DNA of 63,078 nucleotides from Arthrobacter rhombi (GCF_900163545.1 NZ_FUHW01000002.1:1-63078); one strand, 5' to 3'. Shown: positions 42,574-51,770, numbered from the stretch's first letter. The notes: generated by a model not told the origin, from the sequence alone. Numbers and translations are program-made.

Positions 42574-43401
42574 ATGACTTCCACGCAACAGCATTCTGCC
42601 CCGGCCATCACCCTGACCATCGCCGGCTCCGAAGCCACCGGTGGGGCGGGCGCGCAGGCCGATCTGAAGACCTTCCAACAGCTGGGAACCTTCGGGATCG
42701 CCGCGTTGACCTGCATCGTCTCCTTCGACCCGAAGCAAGGATGGGATCACCGCTTCGTTCCCGTGGAACCCCAGGTGATCGCCGACCAGCTCGAGGCCAT
42801 CCAGACCTGCTATTCCGGTCAACTCGACACGGTGAAACTGGGCATGATGGGTAGCCCGGCAACGATCGACACCGTGGCTACGGCCCTGCGCTCGCAGCAG
42901 TGGAAGAACGTCCTGCTCGATCCCGTGCTGATCTGCAAGGGCCAGGAGCCAGGACATGCCCTGGATACCGATCAGGCCCTGAAGTCCACGCTGTTGCCTG
43001 TGGCCACCTTCGTCACACCGAACCACTTCGAGGCCGAATCCCTGTCGGGGATCACCATCAGCAACGTTGAAGACCTCGAACGTGCAGCGCGCCTGATCCA
43101 TGAGGCCAGCGGCGCCGCGGTCCTGGCCAAGGGCGGCATCCGTTTGGCGGGCACCGATGCCGTCGACGTCTTCTACAACGGAACGACCACCGAGATCCTC
43201 TCCACCCCCAAGATCGGAGAAGTCGCCGTTTCCGGGGCCGGATGCTCATTGGCCGCCGCCGTCACCGCCGAGCTGGCCAAGGGGGCCAGTCCTCTGGAAG
43301 CTGCCCGCAGCGCCAAGGCCTTCGTCACGGCAGGCATTGAGCACCGGATGGCTTCCCATGCCCCCTTCGATGCTCTCTGGCAAGGTGGTATCAGCGCCTG
43401 A
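42574..43401 (+). CDS. pdxK: Pyridoxal kinase of the ThiD/PdxK (ribokinase) family
   Basis: 275-residue kinase. GSEATGGAGAQADLKTF forms the substrate/ATP region, IVSFDPKQGWDHRFVPVE the lid segment, TPNHFEAESLSG a core motif, and SGAGCSLAAAVTAELAKGAS the anion hole, with Cys in place of the usual Gly-Asp catalytic pair seen in classical ThiD. That Cys form, together with the DPKxGWxH lid, is the one described for Gram-positive PdxK, which makes vitamin B6 kinase more likely than hydroxymethylpyrimidine kinase. Followed by a strong terminator. Confidence 0.8.
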   Translation: MTSTQQHSAPAITLTIAGSEATGGAGAQADLKTFQQLGTFGIAALTCIVSFDPKQGWDHRFVPVEPQVIADQLEAIQTCYSGQLDTVKLGMMGSPATIDTVATALRSQQWKNVLLDPVLICKGQEPGHALDTDQALKSTLLPVATFVTPNHFEAESLSGITISNVEDLERAARLIHEASGAAVLAKGGIRLAGTDAVDVFYNGTTTEILSTPKIGEVAVSGAGCSLAAAVTAELAKGASPLEAARSAKAFVTAGIEHRMASHAPFDALWQGGISA

Positions 43402-43420
43402 CCGTCGCAGGGAATCTCTC

Positions 43421-43462
43421 GTGGCGACGACACCTCATCGAGGAGTCGTCGCCACTTTTTTT
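43421..43462 (+). terminator. Rho-independent terminator after pdxK
   Basis: A perfect 11-bp stem, GTGGCGACGAC (43421-43431) with GTCGTCGCCAC (43445-43455), followed by seven T residues. Confidence 0.93.
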
Positions 43463-43842
43463 GGGCCGCCGCACCGTCGCTGCCGCCTATTTATCGAAGA
43501 GTTTCCGCGCTAGTCGACGTCAATTGTGTTCACGTGACATGAGCTTGTTAAAAGTTTGCGAACACTCCCCCTCGGAGCACGCTGCGGCGACCTACCGGAG
43601 CCAGCCGTGTCATAGACCCGCTCCAGCTACCGGACGGTACTGGACGAGAGCCCGCGGAACCGTTTCTCACTCATCACGTTTTTGACATGAAAACCGCGTC
43701 AACAGCGCGGTTCGGGCGCAGAGAAAACTCTAAAGCAACTCCTTGACTTGTGACGACACTCACTTAGGCTATGGCGTGGGGCGCACGGGGTTAATAGCCC
43801 CGATGATGCCCCTAAGCCGCCCAATCGGTTACAAGGAGCATC
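43463..43842. other. 380-bp non-coding region before the subtilase gene
   Basis: No convincing gene. It holds an 8-bp palindrome TCACGTGA (43530-43537), an inverted repeat AACCGCG-N7-CGCGGTT (about 43692-43712), the promoter at 43743-43770, and a leader of about 65 nt with an AGGAG ribosome binding site at 43834-43838. The length suggests upstream regulation of the secreted protease. Confidence 0.6.
43743..43770 (+). promoter_or_regulatory. Promoter of the subtilase gene
   Basis: TTGACT (43743-43748) and TAGGCT (43765-43770) with a 16-bp spacer, about 70 bp before the ATG at 43843. Confidence 0.6.
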
Positions 43843-46800
43843 ATGAATCACTCGCATCGGCCACGGCTGGCCCGTTCCGTCGTGGCTGCGGTCTCGGGTA
43901 TAGCCCTGGCTGCCACCATGTCGGTTCCGGCCAACGCCGCACCGAAAGACATTAATTCAACCCCCGGAAGCCAAGCACAGGCCTTCGGGGGTTCTTCATT
44001 GGATCAACAGGACATCAAGACACTGCAGGACCTGAAGGTTTCGGGCCCGATGGTGAGCAAGAAGGGCGAGGTCACCGCCTACGTCCAGTTCAGTGGCGAA
44101 GGCGCCTTCGCGGCGACCCAGCCCTCGAACGTCGCCCGCAGCAAGTCGACCCCGGTCAAGAACAAGACCAAGGTCAAGCAGATCCGCAAGAACATCGAAT
44201 CACAGGGTGCTTCTGCGGCGAAGGCCTCCAAATCCAAGGTCGTCTACACCACGACGAACGCCCTTCCCGGTGTCGCCTTGCGCGGCGACGCGGACGCCCT
44301 GCGCGCCCTGTCCAAACGTTCCGACGTCGTCAAGATCACTGCCGTCGTCCCGAAGTCCCCCACCAATAAGGGCTCGGTCGTTGACACCAAGGCACTCAAC
44401 GCGTGGTCCGGTCTGGACCAGACCGGCGACGGGGTCACGATTGCCGTACTCGACACCGGTGTCGACTACACGCATGCTGACTTCGGTGGACCCGGCACGG
44501 TGGAGGCGTATAAGAAGGCGCAGGCCTCCGATGACCTGCCCAGCGCCGGCTCGGGCCTGATCGATCCGGATAAGTTCATCGGCGGTTGGGATCTGGTCGG
44601 CGACGACTACAACGCAGATCCTTCCTCCCCGACCTATCAGCCCGTCCCGAAACCGGACGCCAACCCGCTGGACTGCCAGGCCGCAGGCCATGGCACCCAC
44701 GTCTCCGGCAGCGCCGCCGGTTACGGTGTGGGCGCCGACGGCAAGACATTCGACGGCGACTATTCCAAGCTCGACGCCAAGTCCGTCTCCTCCATGAAGA
44801 TCGGCCCCGGCTCGGCACCGGAGGCCCAGCTCGTGGGCATCCGCGTCTTCGGCTGCGGAGGTTCCTCCTCCGTGGTGGGCCAGGCCTTGGACTACGTCCT
44901 GGACCCCAACGGCGACGGCGATTTCAGCGACCGCGCGCAGATCGTGAACATGTCACTCGGCTCGGATCATTCCCCCGTGGATGATCCGGAGAACGACATC
45001 GTTGATGCGCTGGCCGAATTGGGAATCCTTTCGGTCGTTGCTTCAGGCAACGCCGGTGACGTGACCGACGTCGGCGGCTCGCCGGGCAACGCCCGATCCT
45101 CGCTGACCGTGGCCAACACCGTGGGCTCGAAGATCACGCTCGACGGTGCCAAGGTCCTGGCTCCCGAGGATGTGGCCGGCACCGCTGCCGGACAGTACTC
45201 GGCCAGCTTCGACTACACCGACGCCTCCAAGGAGCAGCTCACCGGCGAGGTCGTCATGGCCGACTCCTCGAATAAGTTCGGTTGCGACGCCTTCCCGGCC
45301 GACACCGACTTCGACGGCAAGTGGGTGTGGATCCAGTGGGAGGAAAATGGTGACTTCCCCTGTGGTTCGGCAGCCCGCTTCAACAACGTTGAGGCCGCCG
45401 GCGGCGCAGGCGTCGTCCTTGATTCACCGCGGAGCGTGTTCGACGCCGGAATTGCCGGCAATGCCACGATTCCGGGAATCCAGCTAAATAAGGACTACTC
45501 CGAGAAGCTTCGTCCGGCTGCCGAAGCCGGCACCCTGAAGCTCGAGCTCGATCAGGACCTCATCGGGACCGCCTCCGGCGAATCCGGTGCACTGGACACC
45601 CTGAACTCCAGCTCGTCACGCGGCGTCCACGGTTCCAACGGCGTCGTGAAACCCGACGTCGCAGCACCGGGCACGCTCATCGGCTCGGCAGGCGTGGGTA
45701 CCGGCAACGGTCCGGCCGTGATGACCGGAACCTCGATGTCCACCCCGCTGACCGCGGGCATCGCCGCCCTGGTGGCCGGTTCAGGGAACTACAGCGCCTA
45801 CCAGGTCAAGTCGAAGGTGATGAACACGGCAACTGCCGATGTCACCGCCGATAACGGCGAGACCTTCGGCCCGAACCGCGTCGGCTCCGGCCGCGTGATC
45901 GCCGATGCGGCCATCAAGACCCCCGCCTACGCGTTCGCCACGGATGCACCGGACCTGACGACGCTCTCATTCGGCGTCGTGGAGATGGGCAAGAAAAAGA
46001 TCAAGAAGACCAGCTCGATCACCGTACAGAACACCTCCAAGTGGACGCAGCATTACCGCTTGGACTACCTGCCCTCGACCACGATCCCCGGTGCTTCGTA
46101 CTCACTGAGCACCGATAAGGTCAGCATCCAGCCGGGCAAGTCCAAGAAGGTCAAGGTCACCCTGACCATCAACCCACAGAAGTTCGCCAAGACCATGGAT
46201 CCGACGATGGAGAAGCAGCAGCTGGGCCTGAACCGCCAGTACCTCGCCGACGCCACCGGTCGCATCGAGCTCACGGCCAAGGGCCAGCCGGCACTGCGGG
46301 TACCCGTTCAGGCAGCCCCCAAGGCTGCCAGCAACATGTCGGTGAAGGGCAAGAACATCAAGACCAAGAAGGGCAAGGTCACCGCACCGGTGAAGCTCAA
46401 GGGCCAGGGCCTGCTCACCGGCAACGGTGACGAGCGTGTCCTGTCACTGGTCTCGGCGTTCGAACTGGGCGCTACCAGCAAGAAGCTGCCCAAGTCCGCC
46501 GACGAGATTCCGGGGGCTCGCGCCATGGATCTGCAGTACGTCGGGGCCGCTTCAGATGCCCCGTCCAACGGCATCTCCGACGGTCTGCTGAACTTCGGTA
46601 TCAGCACCTACGGGAACTGGGCCCACCTGGCTGGCGGCACGGAGATCAACGTGGAAATCGACACCGACGGAGATGGCAAACCCGACTTCGTCACGTTCAA
46701 CACCAATGTCGATGGGCTCGACCTCGATCTGGCAGCAACGCAGGACCTGAAGACCGGTGAGCAGGTCGACCTGTGGCCGACCAACGGCCTGACCGGTGAG

Positions 46801-47202
46801 ACGGACTCCAACACGTTCGACACCAGTGCGGTGAGCCTGCCGGTTTCACTGGATGCGCTGGGAGTGACCGAGGATTCCTCGGGTCAGGTCCAGTACCGGG
46901 TCAGCACATGGAGCCAGTACAACGCCGATGAGTCCGGGGCCCAGGTCCCGGTCGATACCACCGATTGGATCGCGTACAACACTGTCGACCCGGATCTGTG
47001 GTTCGAAGGTGCCGGAACCGGGACGGCTTTTGCCGACCTGCCGGGCCAGAAGCTCACGGCACACGTCCAGGACTACTCCAACGCCTTCCCCCAGAAGAGG
47101 ATGATGGCGAAGAAGAAGGACAACCAAGAGCAGGGCTTGTTCCTGCACCTGCATAACAAGACGGGCAAAAAGGCCCAGGTCGTGACCTTCACCAAGAAGT
47201 AG
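43843..47202 (+). CDS. Secreted subtilisin-like (S8) serine protease
   Basis: Exported protease of 1119 residues. The signal peptide ends near Ala32 (SVPANA), and a propeptide follows to about 160. The catalytic triad is intact: Asp204 (VLDTGVDYTHADF), His283 (GHGTHVSG) and Ser631 (MTGTSMSTPLTAG). An inserted PA-type domain lies between His and Ser (about 430-560; GAGVVLDSPRSVF). The C-terminal third is beta-rich (Fn3-like), unusually Lys-rich (KGKNIKTKKGKVTAPVKLKG), and includes a metal-binding-like DTDGDGKPDF. There is no LPXTG anchor. It has its own promoter and terminator, so it is a single-gene unit. Role: degradation of extracellular protein, inferred. Confidence 0.94.
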   Translation: MNHSHRPRLARSVVAAVSGIALAATMSVPANAAPKDINSTPGSQAQAFGGSSLDQQDIKTLQDLKVSGPMVSKKGEVTAYVQFSGEGAFAATQPSNVARSKSTPVKNKTKVKQIRKNIESQGASAAKASKSKVVYTTTNALPGVALRGDADALRALSKRSDVVKITAVVPKSPTNKGSVVDTKALNAWSGLDQTGDGVTIAVLDTGVDYTHADFGGPGTVEAYKKAQASDDLPSAGSGLIDPDKFIGGWDLVGDDYNADPSSPTYQPVPKPDANPLDCQAAGHGTHVSGSAAGYGVGADGKTFDGDYSKLDAKSVSSMKIGPGSAPEAQLVGIRVFGCGGSSSVVGQALDYVLDPNGDGDFSDRAQIVNMSLGSDHSPVDDPENDIVDALAELGILSVVASGNAGDVTDVGGSPGNARSSLTVANTVGSKITLDGAKVLAPEDVAGTAAGQYSASFDYTDASKEQLTGEVVMADSSNKFGCDAFPADTDFDGKWVWIQWEENGDFPCGSAARFNNVEAAGGAGVVLDSPRSVFDAGIAGNATIPGIQLNKDYSEKLRPAAEAGTLKLELDQDLIGTASGESGALDTLNSSSSRGVHGSNGVVKPDVAAPGTLIGSAGVGTGNGPAVMTGTSMSTPLTAGIAALVAGSGNYSAYQVKSKVMNTATADVTADNGETFGPNRVGSGRVIADAAIKTPAYAFATDAPDLTTLSFGVVEMGKKKIKKTSSITVQNTSKWTQHYRLDYLPSTTIPGASYSLSTDKVSIQPGKSKKVKVTLTINPQKFAKTMDPTMEKQQLGLNRQYLADATGRIELTAKGQPALRVPVQAAPKAASNMSVKGKNIKTKKGKVTAPVKLKGQGLLTGNGDERVLSLVSAFELGATSKKLPKSADEIPGARAMDLQYVGAASDAPSNGISDGLLNFGISTYGNWAHLAGGTEINVEIDTDGDGKPDFVTFNTNVDGLDLDLAATQDLKTGEQVDLWPTNGLTGETDSNTFDTSAVSLPVSLDALGVTEDSSGQVQYRVSTWSQYNADESGAQVPVDTTDWIAYNTVDPDLWFEGAGTGTAFADLPGQKLTAHVQDYSNAFPQKRMMAKKKDNQEQGLFLHLHNKTGKKAQVVTFTKK
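43959..43993 (+). repeat. Strong hairpin inside the start of the subtilase gene
   Basis: AACCCCCG (43959-43966) pairs with CGGGGGTT (43986-43993), with further pairing possible inside the loop, at codons about 39-51, just after the signal peptide. It is followed by CTTCATT, so it has some terminator-like character. Confidence 0.5.
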
Positions 47203-47213
47203 CGACTCTCGCG

Positions 47214-47253
47214 AAGAAGGGCCGGCGGATTTCGATCCGCCGGCCCTTCTTTC
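47214..47253 (+). terminator. Rho-independent terminator after the subtilase gene
   Basis: A perfect 17-bp stem (47214-47230 with 47235-47251) closed by a TTCG tetraloop, ending in a T run. It can work in both directions for the convergent crotonase operon. Confidence 0.95.
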
Positions 47254-47314
47254 ATGGGTTCCTGCTTATTGCACTGTGTCCATCTGCCCGGCGTTGCCGC
47301 CGGATGCCGGCCTC

Positions 47315-48133
47315 TCAGCGGCCGGGGCGCCAACCGAAAGCGGGATCACGGCGTTCCAGGAACGCTGCCACGCCTTCGTCGATATCGGGTCCCGCAGCCA
47401 TTTGGGTCCAGGCCGCTTCCCAGGCACCGGCCAATTCCGCGGGATCCGTTGCCGGGTCCGCAGCCTGGTCGATCAGGGCCTTGGTGGTGTGCATCGAATA
47501 CCGTGAGCGTGCCGTGAGCTCCGAGAACAGCTCCCGGACCGAATCCTCGAATCCCTCCGCAGGCACGACTTCGGCGACGAGCCCCATGTCCCGGGCCCGC
47601 TGGGCCCCAAAGGTGCGCGCGCTCATCAGCACATATTTCGCCGTGGCCGGGCCCAGCAGCCGCACCAGCCGGTCAATGCCGGCCCGCGGGTAGATGATGC
47701 CCAGTTTGGCCGGGGTGATCCCGAAGGAGGCATCGGTGGAAGCGAGGATGAAGTCACAGGCGGAAGCCAACTGCCATCCCCCACCCATGCAGTGCCCCTG
47801 CACGACGGCGATGGTCGGCTTCGCGACCCGGGCCAGGGCCTGGTCGGCAGCGGTGAGATGGTCGGTGCTCCCGTCGTCGTCCAGGATGACGTCGCGCAGT
47901 TCCCCGATGAATACCCCTGCGCTGAAGGTTCCTCCAGCCCCGCGCACGGCGACCACATCCACGTCGGTACGGGCGTCCAAGTCGGCTGCGGCGGCGGCGA
48001 TGCCCCGGCACATGCTTCTGGTCAGGGCGTTGCGCTTGGCGGGGTTGGACACCATGATCGTGCCGACCCCGGCGTCGATGCTGACGGTGATGCCGGCGCC
48101 GGACGGCGTTGAGCTGCCCTCGGGGGTGTTCAT
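47315..48133 (-). CDS. Crotonase-fold protein lacking both hydratase glutamates (decarboxylase-like)
   Basis: 272-residue acyl-CoA enzyme of the enoyl-CoA hydratase superfamily. The oxyanion-hole elements are present (FSAGVFIGEL; HCMGGGWQLASACD). However, Gln121 is at the position of Glu144 of rat hydratase and Pro141 at that of Glu164, so hydration of a double bond is unlikely. The stretch ITPAKLGIIYPRAGIDRL, with Tyr148, resembles the active-site loop of E. coli methylmalonyl-CoA decarboxylase (MTPVNLGVPYN), although the His of that enzyme is not kept. A decarboxylase or isomerase is likely. It overlaps the aldehyde dehydrogenase gene by 4 bp and is the last gene of its operon. Confidence 0.87.
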   Translation of the reverse strand: MNTPEGSSTPSGAGITVSIDAGVGTIMVSNPAKRNALTRSMCRGIAAAAADLDARTDVDVVAVRGAGGTFSAGVFIGELRDVILDDDGSTDHLTAADQALARVAKPTIAVVQGHCMGGGWQLASACDFILASTDASFGITPAKLGIIYPRAGIDRLVRLLGPATAKYVLMSARTFGAQRARDMGLVAEVVPAEGFEDSVRELFSELTARSRYSMHTTKALIDQAADPATDPAELAGAWEAAWTQMAAGPDIDEGVAAFLERRDPAFGWRPGR

Positions 48134-49728
48134 GACCTGGTGCTGGCCGGACGGAGTTTCACGTTGATCTGCTTGGTCTGGGTGAAGCCCTCGAGCATGC
48201 CTTCCAAGGAGACTTCGCGCCCCATGCCCGACTGCTTATAGCCGCCATAGGTCTGTCCGACCACCTGGCCTCCACCTTGGTTCACTTGGACCCACCCCGC
48301 CTGGAGTGAATGTGCGGTGTCCAAGGCGCGATCCAAATCGTGGCTGAAGACGTAGGCGGCCAACCCGAAGTGGGTGTCGTTGGCCATCTCGATGACTTCT
48401 TCGCGGGTGTCGAAGGGGATGGCCATGAGTACTGGCCCAAAAATCTCCTCACGGGCCAGCCGGAAGTCGTTGCGTCCACCGCCGAAGACGGTGGGGACAT
48501 GGTAGAAACCACGGGTCAGTCCCCCCTCAGAGGGTGCACTGCCGCCCAGAAGCGTCTGGAGCCCGTTGAGCGAGCGTCCCTCGTCGAGGTACTCGGTGAT
48601 GCCGGCATGCTGCTTGGCGTTGATGACCGCGCCCATGTCGCTGGCCTCGTCGAGCGGGTCACCGACCTGCATGGCCCCCAGGCGGGGCACCAGCTGCGAC
48701 AGCACGTCGTCGTACACGTCGCGGTGGATGAACAGGCGTGAACCTGCGGTACAGCTCTGGCCCTGGCGGGCGAAGCGCGAAGCGAGCAGCAGCTGGTCGA
48801 TCAGCTGGTCGTCCACGGCGTCGGGAAAGACGATGGAGGGGTTCTTTCCGCCGAGTTCCATGGACATATGAGCCAACCGCTCCCCTGCCTGGGCTGCGAC
48901 CCCGCGGCCGACTTCGGTCGATCCGGTGAAGGAGACCTTATCCACCCCCGGGTGCTTGGCCAACGCGTCGCCGATGACCGACCCGCGGCCGGTCAGGGCG
49001 TTGAGGACGCCTGCGGGGAGGTGCCGGTTGCAGACCTCTGCCAGTTTCAGGATGGTCAGCGGGGCGTCATCGGCTGCCTTGAGGATCACCGTGTTCCCTG
49101 CCGCCAATGCTGCGGGGATCTTGAAACCGGCAATCATCAGCGGCGAGTTCCACGGCAGGATCGCTGCCACGACGCCCAGCGGTTCCCGCCGGGTGTATTG
49201 CAGCTGGTCATCCCCGGCCGGCAGGGTCGTGCCCTTGGATTCGCCGGCGACACCGGAGAAATAGCGGAACAAGGCAACCAGTGTGGCAACCTCGGGACGG
49301 GCCTGAGTACGGATGGCATTGCCGGTATCCAGGGCGGTGAGCCGGGCGAATTCTTCGGCTTCTGCCTCGATGTCGTCGGCGATCAGGGCCAAGGGGCGGG
49401 CCCGCCGGGTGAAGTGTTGGGCGGCCCATCCCCCGAAGGCCTGGCGCGCGACGCCGACCACCCGTTCGACGTCTTCCACGGTGGAGGCGGGGACCCGGGC
49501 GATCACCGAATCGCGCAGTGCCGGGTTGGTGACATCACGCCACTCTCCCGAGAGCGAATCCACCCGTTCACCGCCAATCCACTGCGGCCAGTCCAGGATG
49601 TCTGCGCCCGAGGAACCGGAGGTCGCCACGGAGGTCCCTGCCGCCTCGTTCGTTGCCGCGCGGGCGGCCAGCTGACGGTCGACGTCGGCGGAGCCGGTGG
49701 GGGTGTTCGTGTTGGTGTTCTGGCTCAT
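48130..49728 (-). CDS. Aldehyde dehydrogenase family protein
   Basis: NAD(P)-dependent aldehyde dehydrogenase of 532 residues. Family motifs are ILPWNSPLMIAGFKIPAALA, VSFTGSTEVGRGVAAQAGER, the general base in MELGGKNPSIVF and the catalytic Cys326 in QGQSCTAGSRLF; EEIFGPVLMAIPF is also present. The first 40 residues are a Thr/Ser/Ala-rich extension with no obvious targeting signal. It is not the CoA-acylating MmsA type, judging by the GQSCTAG loop. Overlaps the hydroxyisobutyrate-dehydrogenase-like gene upstream (ATGA) and the crotonase gene downstream, so it probably oxidises the aldehyde made by the former. Confidence 0.93.
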   Translation of the reverse strand: MSQNTNTNTPTGSADVDRQLAARAATNEAAGTSVATSGSSGADILDWPQWIGGERVDSLSGEWRDVTNPALRDSVIARVPASTVEDVERVVGVARQAFGGWAAQHFTRRARPLALIADDIEAEAEEFARLTALDTGNAIRTQARPEVATLVALFRYFSGVAGESKGTTLPAGDDQLQYTRREPLGVVAAILPWNSPLMIAGFKIPAALAAGNTVILKAADDAPLTILKLAEVCNRHLPAGVLNALTGRGSVIGDALAKHPGVDKVSFTGSTEVGRGVAAQAGERLAHMSMELGGKNPSIVFPDAVDDQLIDQLLLASRFARQGQSCTAGSRLFIHRDVYDDVLSQLVPRLGAMQVGDPLDEASDMGAVINAKQHAGITEYLDEGRSLNGLQTLLGGSAPSEGGLTRGFYHVPTVFGGGRNDFRLAREEIFGPVLMAIPFDTREEVIEMANDTHFGLAAYVFSHDLDRALDTAHSLQAGWVQVNQGGGQVVGQTYGGYKQSGMGREVSLEGMLEGFTQTKQINVKLRPASTRS

Positions 49729-50663
49729 GCTGCGCCTCCGATGGTCGATGTACGGTTGTCGCCGGCACTGCCCTGATGGGTGCCGTCGACGAGCTGGACG
49801 ATGGCCGAACAGTCCAAGCCCTGCTTCCCATCCTGCATCAGAGTCGCGAACATTGCCGAGACTTGTTCGGCCAACACCAGCGGAGTGTTGGTCTGGCGGG
49901 CTGCCGAGAGGGCCAGGTTGATGTCTTTATGGGCCAGTTCGGTGGTGAAAGTGGGGGCGAAATCATTATTGGATGCTGCCGTGGGAACGACGCCGGGCAG
50001 CGGGTACCAGGTCCGCAGGGCCCAGCTGTCCCCGGAGGAGACACTGGCAATATCCCAGAAGACCTTCCGGTCCAGCCCGAGCCGATCGGCCAGCACGGCT
50101 CCCTCCGAGGTCGAAGCCAGATTGATGAACAACATGAGGTTATTGCAAATCTTGGCTGCCTGTCCGGTGGTCGGCCCACCAGTGGGGATCACGTTCCCGG
50201 CCATCGGCTCCAGGTAGATTCCAGCGTCCTGTACGGCATCGTTGCTCCCGCCCACCATGAAGGTCAGCGTGCCGGCTTCGGCTCCGGAAATGCCACCGGA
50301 AACGGGGGCATCGACAAAGCGGTTCCCGTGGGCTGCTGCCGCTTCGTGCAGGGCCTGCGCCGATTCGATGTCAATCGTGGAGGAGTCCACCAGCAGCACA
50401 TCGGTGGCGACGCTTTCCAGGATGCCCCCCTCGCCGAGGTACACTGCCCGGGCATGATCGCCCTTGGGAAGCATCGTGAATACGACATCTGCACCGTCGA
50501 TCGCCTCGGTAATGCCGGCCGTAGTGACCACGCCGTTTTCCGCGGCAGAAGCCATCGCCCCCTCGTCGAGATCGAAGCCGCGCACCTCATGGCCTGCCTT
50601 GATGAGGTTGGCCGTCATGGGCCCGCCCATATGTCCGAGCCCGATCCATCCAATAGTCGCCAT
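49725..50663 (-). CDS. 3-hydroxyisobutyrate dehydrogenase family oxidoreductase
   Basis: NAD(P)-dependent beta-hydroxyacid dehydrogenase of 312 residues from the ATG at 50663. Motifs: IGWIGLGHMGGPMTANLIKA (cofactor), VDAPVSGGISGAEAGTLTFM (substrate), the catalytic Lys in GQAAKICNNLMLFI, and a C-terminal ELAHKDINLALSAA. The family covers 3-hydroxyisobutyrate, tartronate semialdehyde and related acids. First gene of an operon with the aldehyde dehydrogenase and crotonase, a set that would convert a 3-hydroxy acid to a semialdehyde and onward, as in valine breakdown. Divergent from a LysR gene, the likely regulator. Confidence 0.92.
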   Translation of the reverse strand: MATIGWIGLGHMGGPMTANLIKAGHEVRGFDLDEGAMASAAENGVVTTAGITEAIDGADVVFTMLPKGDHARAVYLGEGGILESVATDVLLVDSSTIDIESAQALHEAAAAHGNRFVDAPVSGGISGAEAGTLTFMVGGSNDAVQDAGIYLEPMAGNVIPTGGPTTGQAAKICNNLMLFINLASTSEGAVLADRLGLDRKVFWDIASVSSGDSWALRTWYPLPGVVPTAASNNDFAPTFTTELAHKDINLALSAARQTNTPLVLAEQVSAMFATLMQDGKQGLDCSAIVQLVDGTHQGSAGDNRTSTIGGAA

Positions 50664-50716
50664 GGCCAATCTGCCTTTCACCGCTGAGTCAGAGGGGGTC
50701 CCCACCGTCTATGACC

Positions 50717-50732
50717 AGCATCACATGATGCT
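50717..50732. promoter_or_regulatory. Inverted repeat in the LysR/dehydrogenase intergenic region
   Basis: AGCATCA-CA-TGATGCT, a perfect 7-bp inverted repeat located 54 bp upstream of the dehydrogenase start. Confidence 0.4.
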
Positions 50733-50766
50733 AAGGTGCACTCAAGCACGAAAAAGGCATAAGTGT

Positions 50767-50782
50767 TGTGCAGGAATGCACA
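50767..50782. promoter_or_regulatory. Inverted repeat TGTGCA-N4-TGCACA, probable regulator site
   Basis: A perfect 6-bp inverted repeat just before the LysR start. Its reverse complement matches 14 of 16 bases of a site upstream of the MHS transporter gene (53293-53308), which suggests one regulator controls both. Confidence 0.55.
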
Positions 50783-50794
50783 TCAAGAACGGAT

Positions 50795-51703
50795 ATGAGC
50801 GCCATGAACAGGTCCCCGAGTCCCGACGATCTGCTCATCCTGCTGACGGTGGCGCGGCTGGGTCGCTTCACCGCGGTGGCCGAAGCGCTGGACACCACAC
50901 ACACCACGGTCTCCCGCCGCATCGCCGCATTGGACCGGCAGCTCGGTGGCCGGACCCTCGATCGAACCTCCACGGGCTGGGAACTGACCGATCTGGGCCA
51001 CCACGCGCTCCGGGCCGCAGAAGCGATCGAGTCGAGCCTGACGGCACTCAAATCGGCAGTCAGCCGACGCGGGGAGGCAGTATCCGGCGTCGTCCGCGTC
51101 CACGTCTCGGACGCCTTCGGCGCCTACATCGCCGCACCGGCGATCGTGCGACTCCAGCACGAGCACCCGGGATTGAAGGTCGAGCTGCTCAGCGCCACGC
51201 GCCGGGCCAGCCGCAACCGTTCGGGCGTCGATTTGGAAGTGGTCGCCGGACGGGTGGAGGATTCACGCGCCGAGGTCATGGTCCTCGCTCAATATTTCCT
51301 ACGCCTGTTCGCCAGCTCCGGATACCTGCAGGAAGCCGGAAAACCTTCGACCTTGGGGGACTTGGACGGCCACCGTTTCGTCTCCTACGTTGACTCGGAA
51401 CTGCAGGTCGCCGAACTGGACTACCGCTCTTCCGGCCTGCCCGTGCCTGCGGCCGCTTTCCAGGCCACCAGCATCTTCGCTCAGCTGCAGGCCGTCCGCG
51501 CCGGTGCTGGCATCGGCATGGTGCCCTCCTATGTGGTTCATCAGGATCCGGGATTCGTTCCGGTCCTGGCCGATACTTTCGAACGCCGCATCACCTACTC
51601 GGCGGTGGCCCGCTCGGAGTCACTACGCTCGCCGGGCGTGCAGGCTGTGGTCGGGGCGTTCATGGCCGAGGCGCGGGACCGGCGCGAGGCGCTCTGGTCC
51701 TGA
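50795..51703 (+). CDS. LysR-family transcriptional regulator
   Basis: 302 residues from the ATG at 50795; an earlier GTG at 50768 would lie inside the inverted repeat and is less likely. The N-terminal winged HTH is clear (DDLLILLTVARLGRFTAVAE, ALDTTHTTVSRRIAALDRQL, GGRTLDRTSTGWELTDLG). The C-terminal substrate-binding domain (about 90-300) has VSGVVRVHVSDAFGAYIAAP and GAGIGMVPSYVV. It is divergent from the dehydrogenase operon and convergent with the MHS transporter, and probably controls both in response to their substrate. Confidence 0.9.
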   Translation: MSAMNRSPSPDDLLILLTVARLGRFTAVAEALDTTHTTVSRRIAALDRQLGGRTLDRTSTGWELTDLGHHALRAAEAIESSLTALKSAVSRRGEAVSGVVRVHVSDAFGAYIAAPAIVRLQHEHPGLKVELLSATRRASRNRSGVDLEVVAGRVEDSRAEVMVLAQYFLRLFASSGYLQEAGKPSTLGDLDGHRFVSYVDSELQVAELDYRSSGLPVPAAAFQATSIFAQLQAVRAGAGIGMVPSYVVHQDPGFVPVLADTFERRITYSAVARSESLRSPGVQAVVGAFMAEARDRREALWS

Positions 51704-51713
51704 CACGGGAATC

Positions 51714-51738
51714 GCCCCACCCCTCACGGGGGTGGGGC
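51714..51738. terminator. Bidirectional stem-loop between convergent LysR and MHS transporter genes
   Basis: GCCCCACCC (51714-51722) and GGGTGGGGC (51730-51738) form a perfect 9-bp stem with a 7-nt loop. The T tract is weak on either strand. Confidence 0.55.
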
Positions 51739-51770
51739 CATTCCACCGGATGCCTTTCCTGCACCGACGG

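Noticed and set aside
41692..43101. Upstream extension of the YhhQ frame antisense to tetR and pdxK
   Set aside because: The extension has no transporter features and overlaps two real genes; the ATG at 41691 fits the family start.
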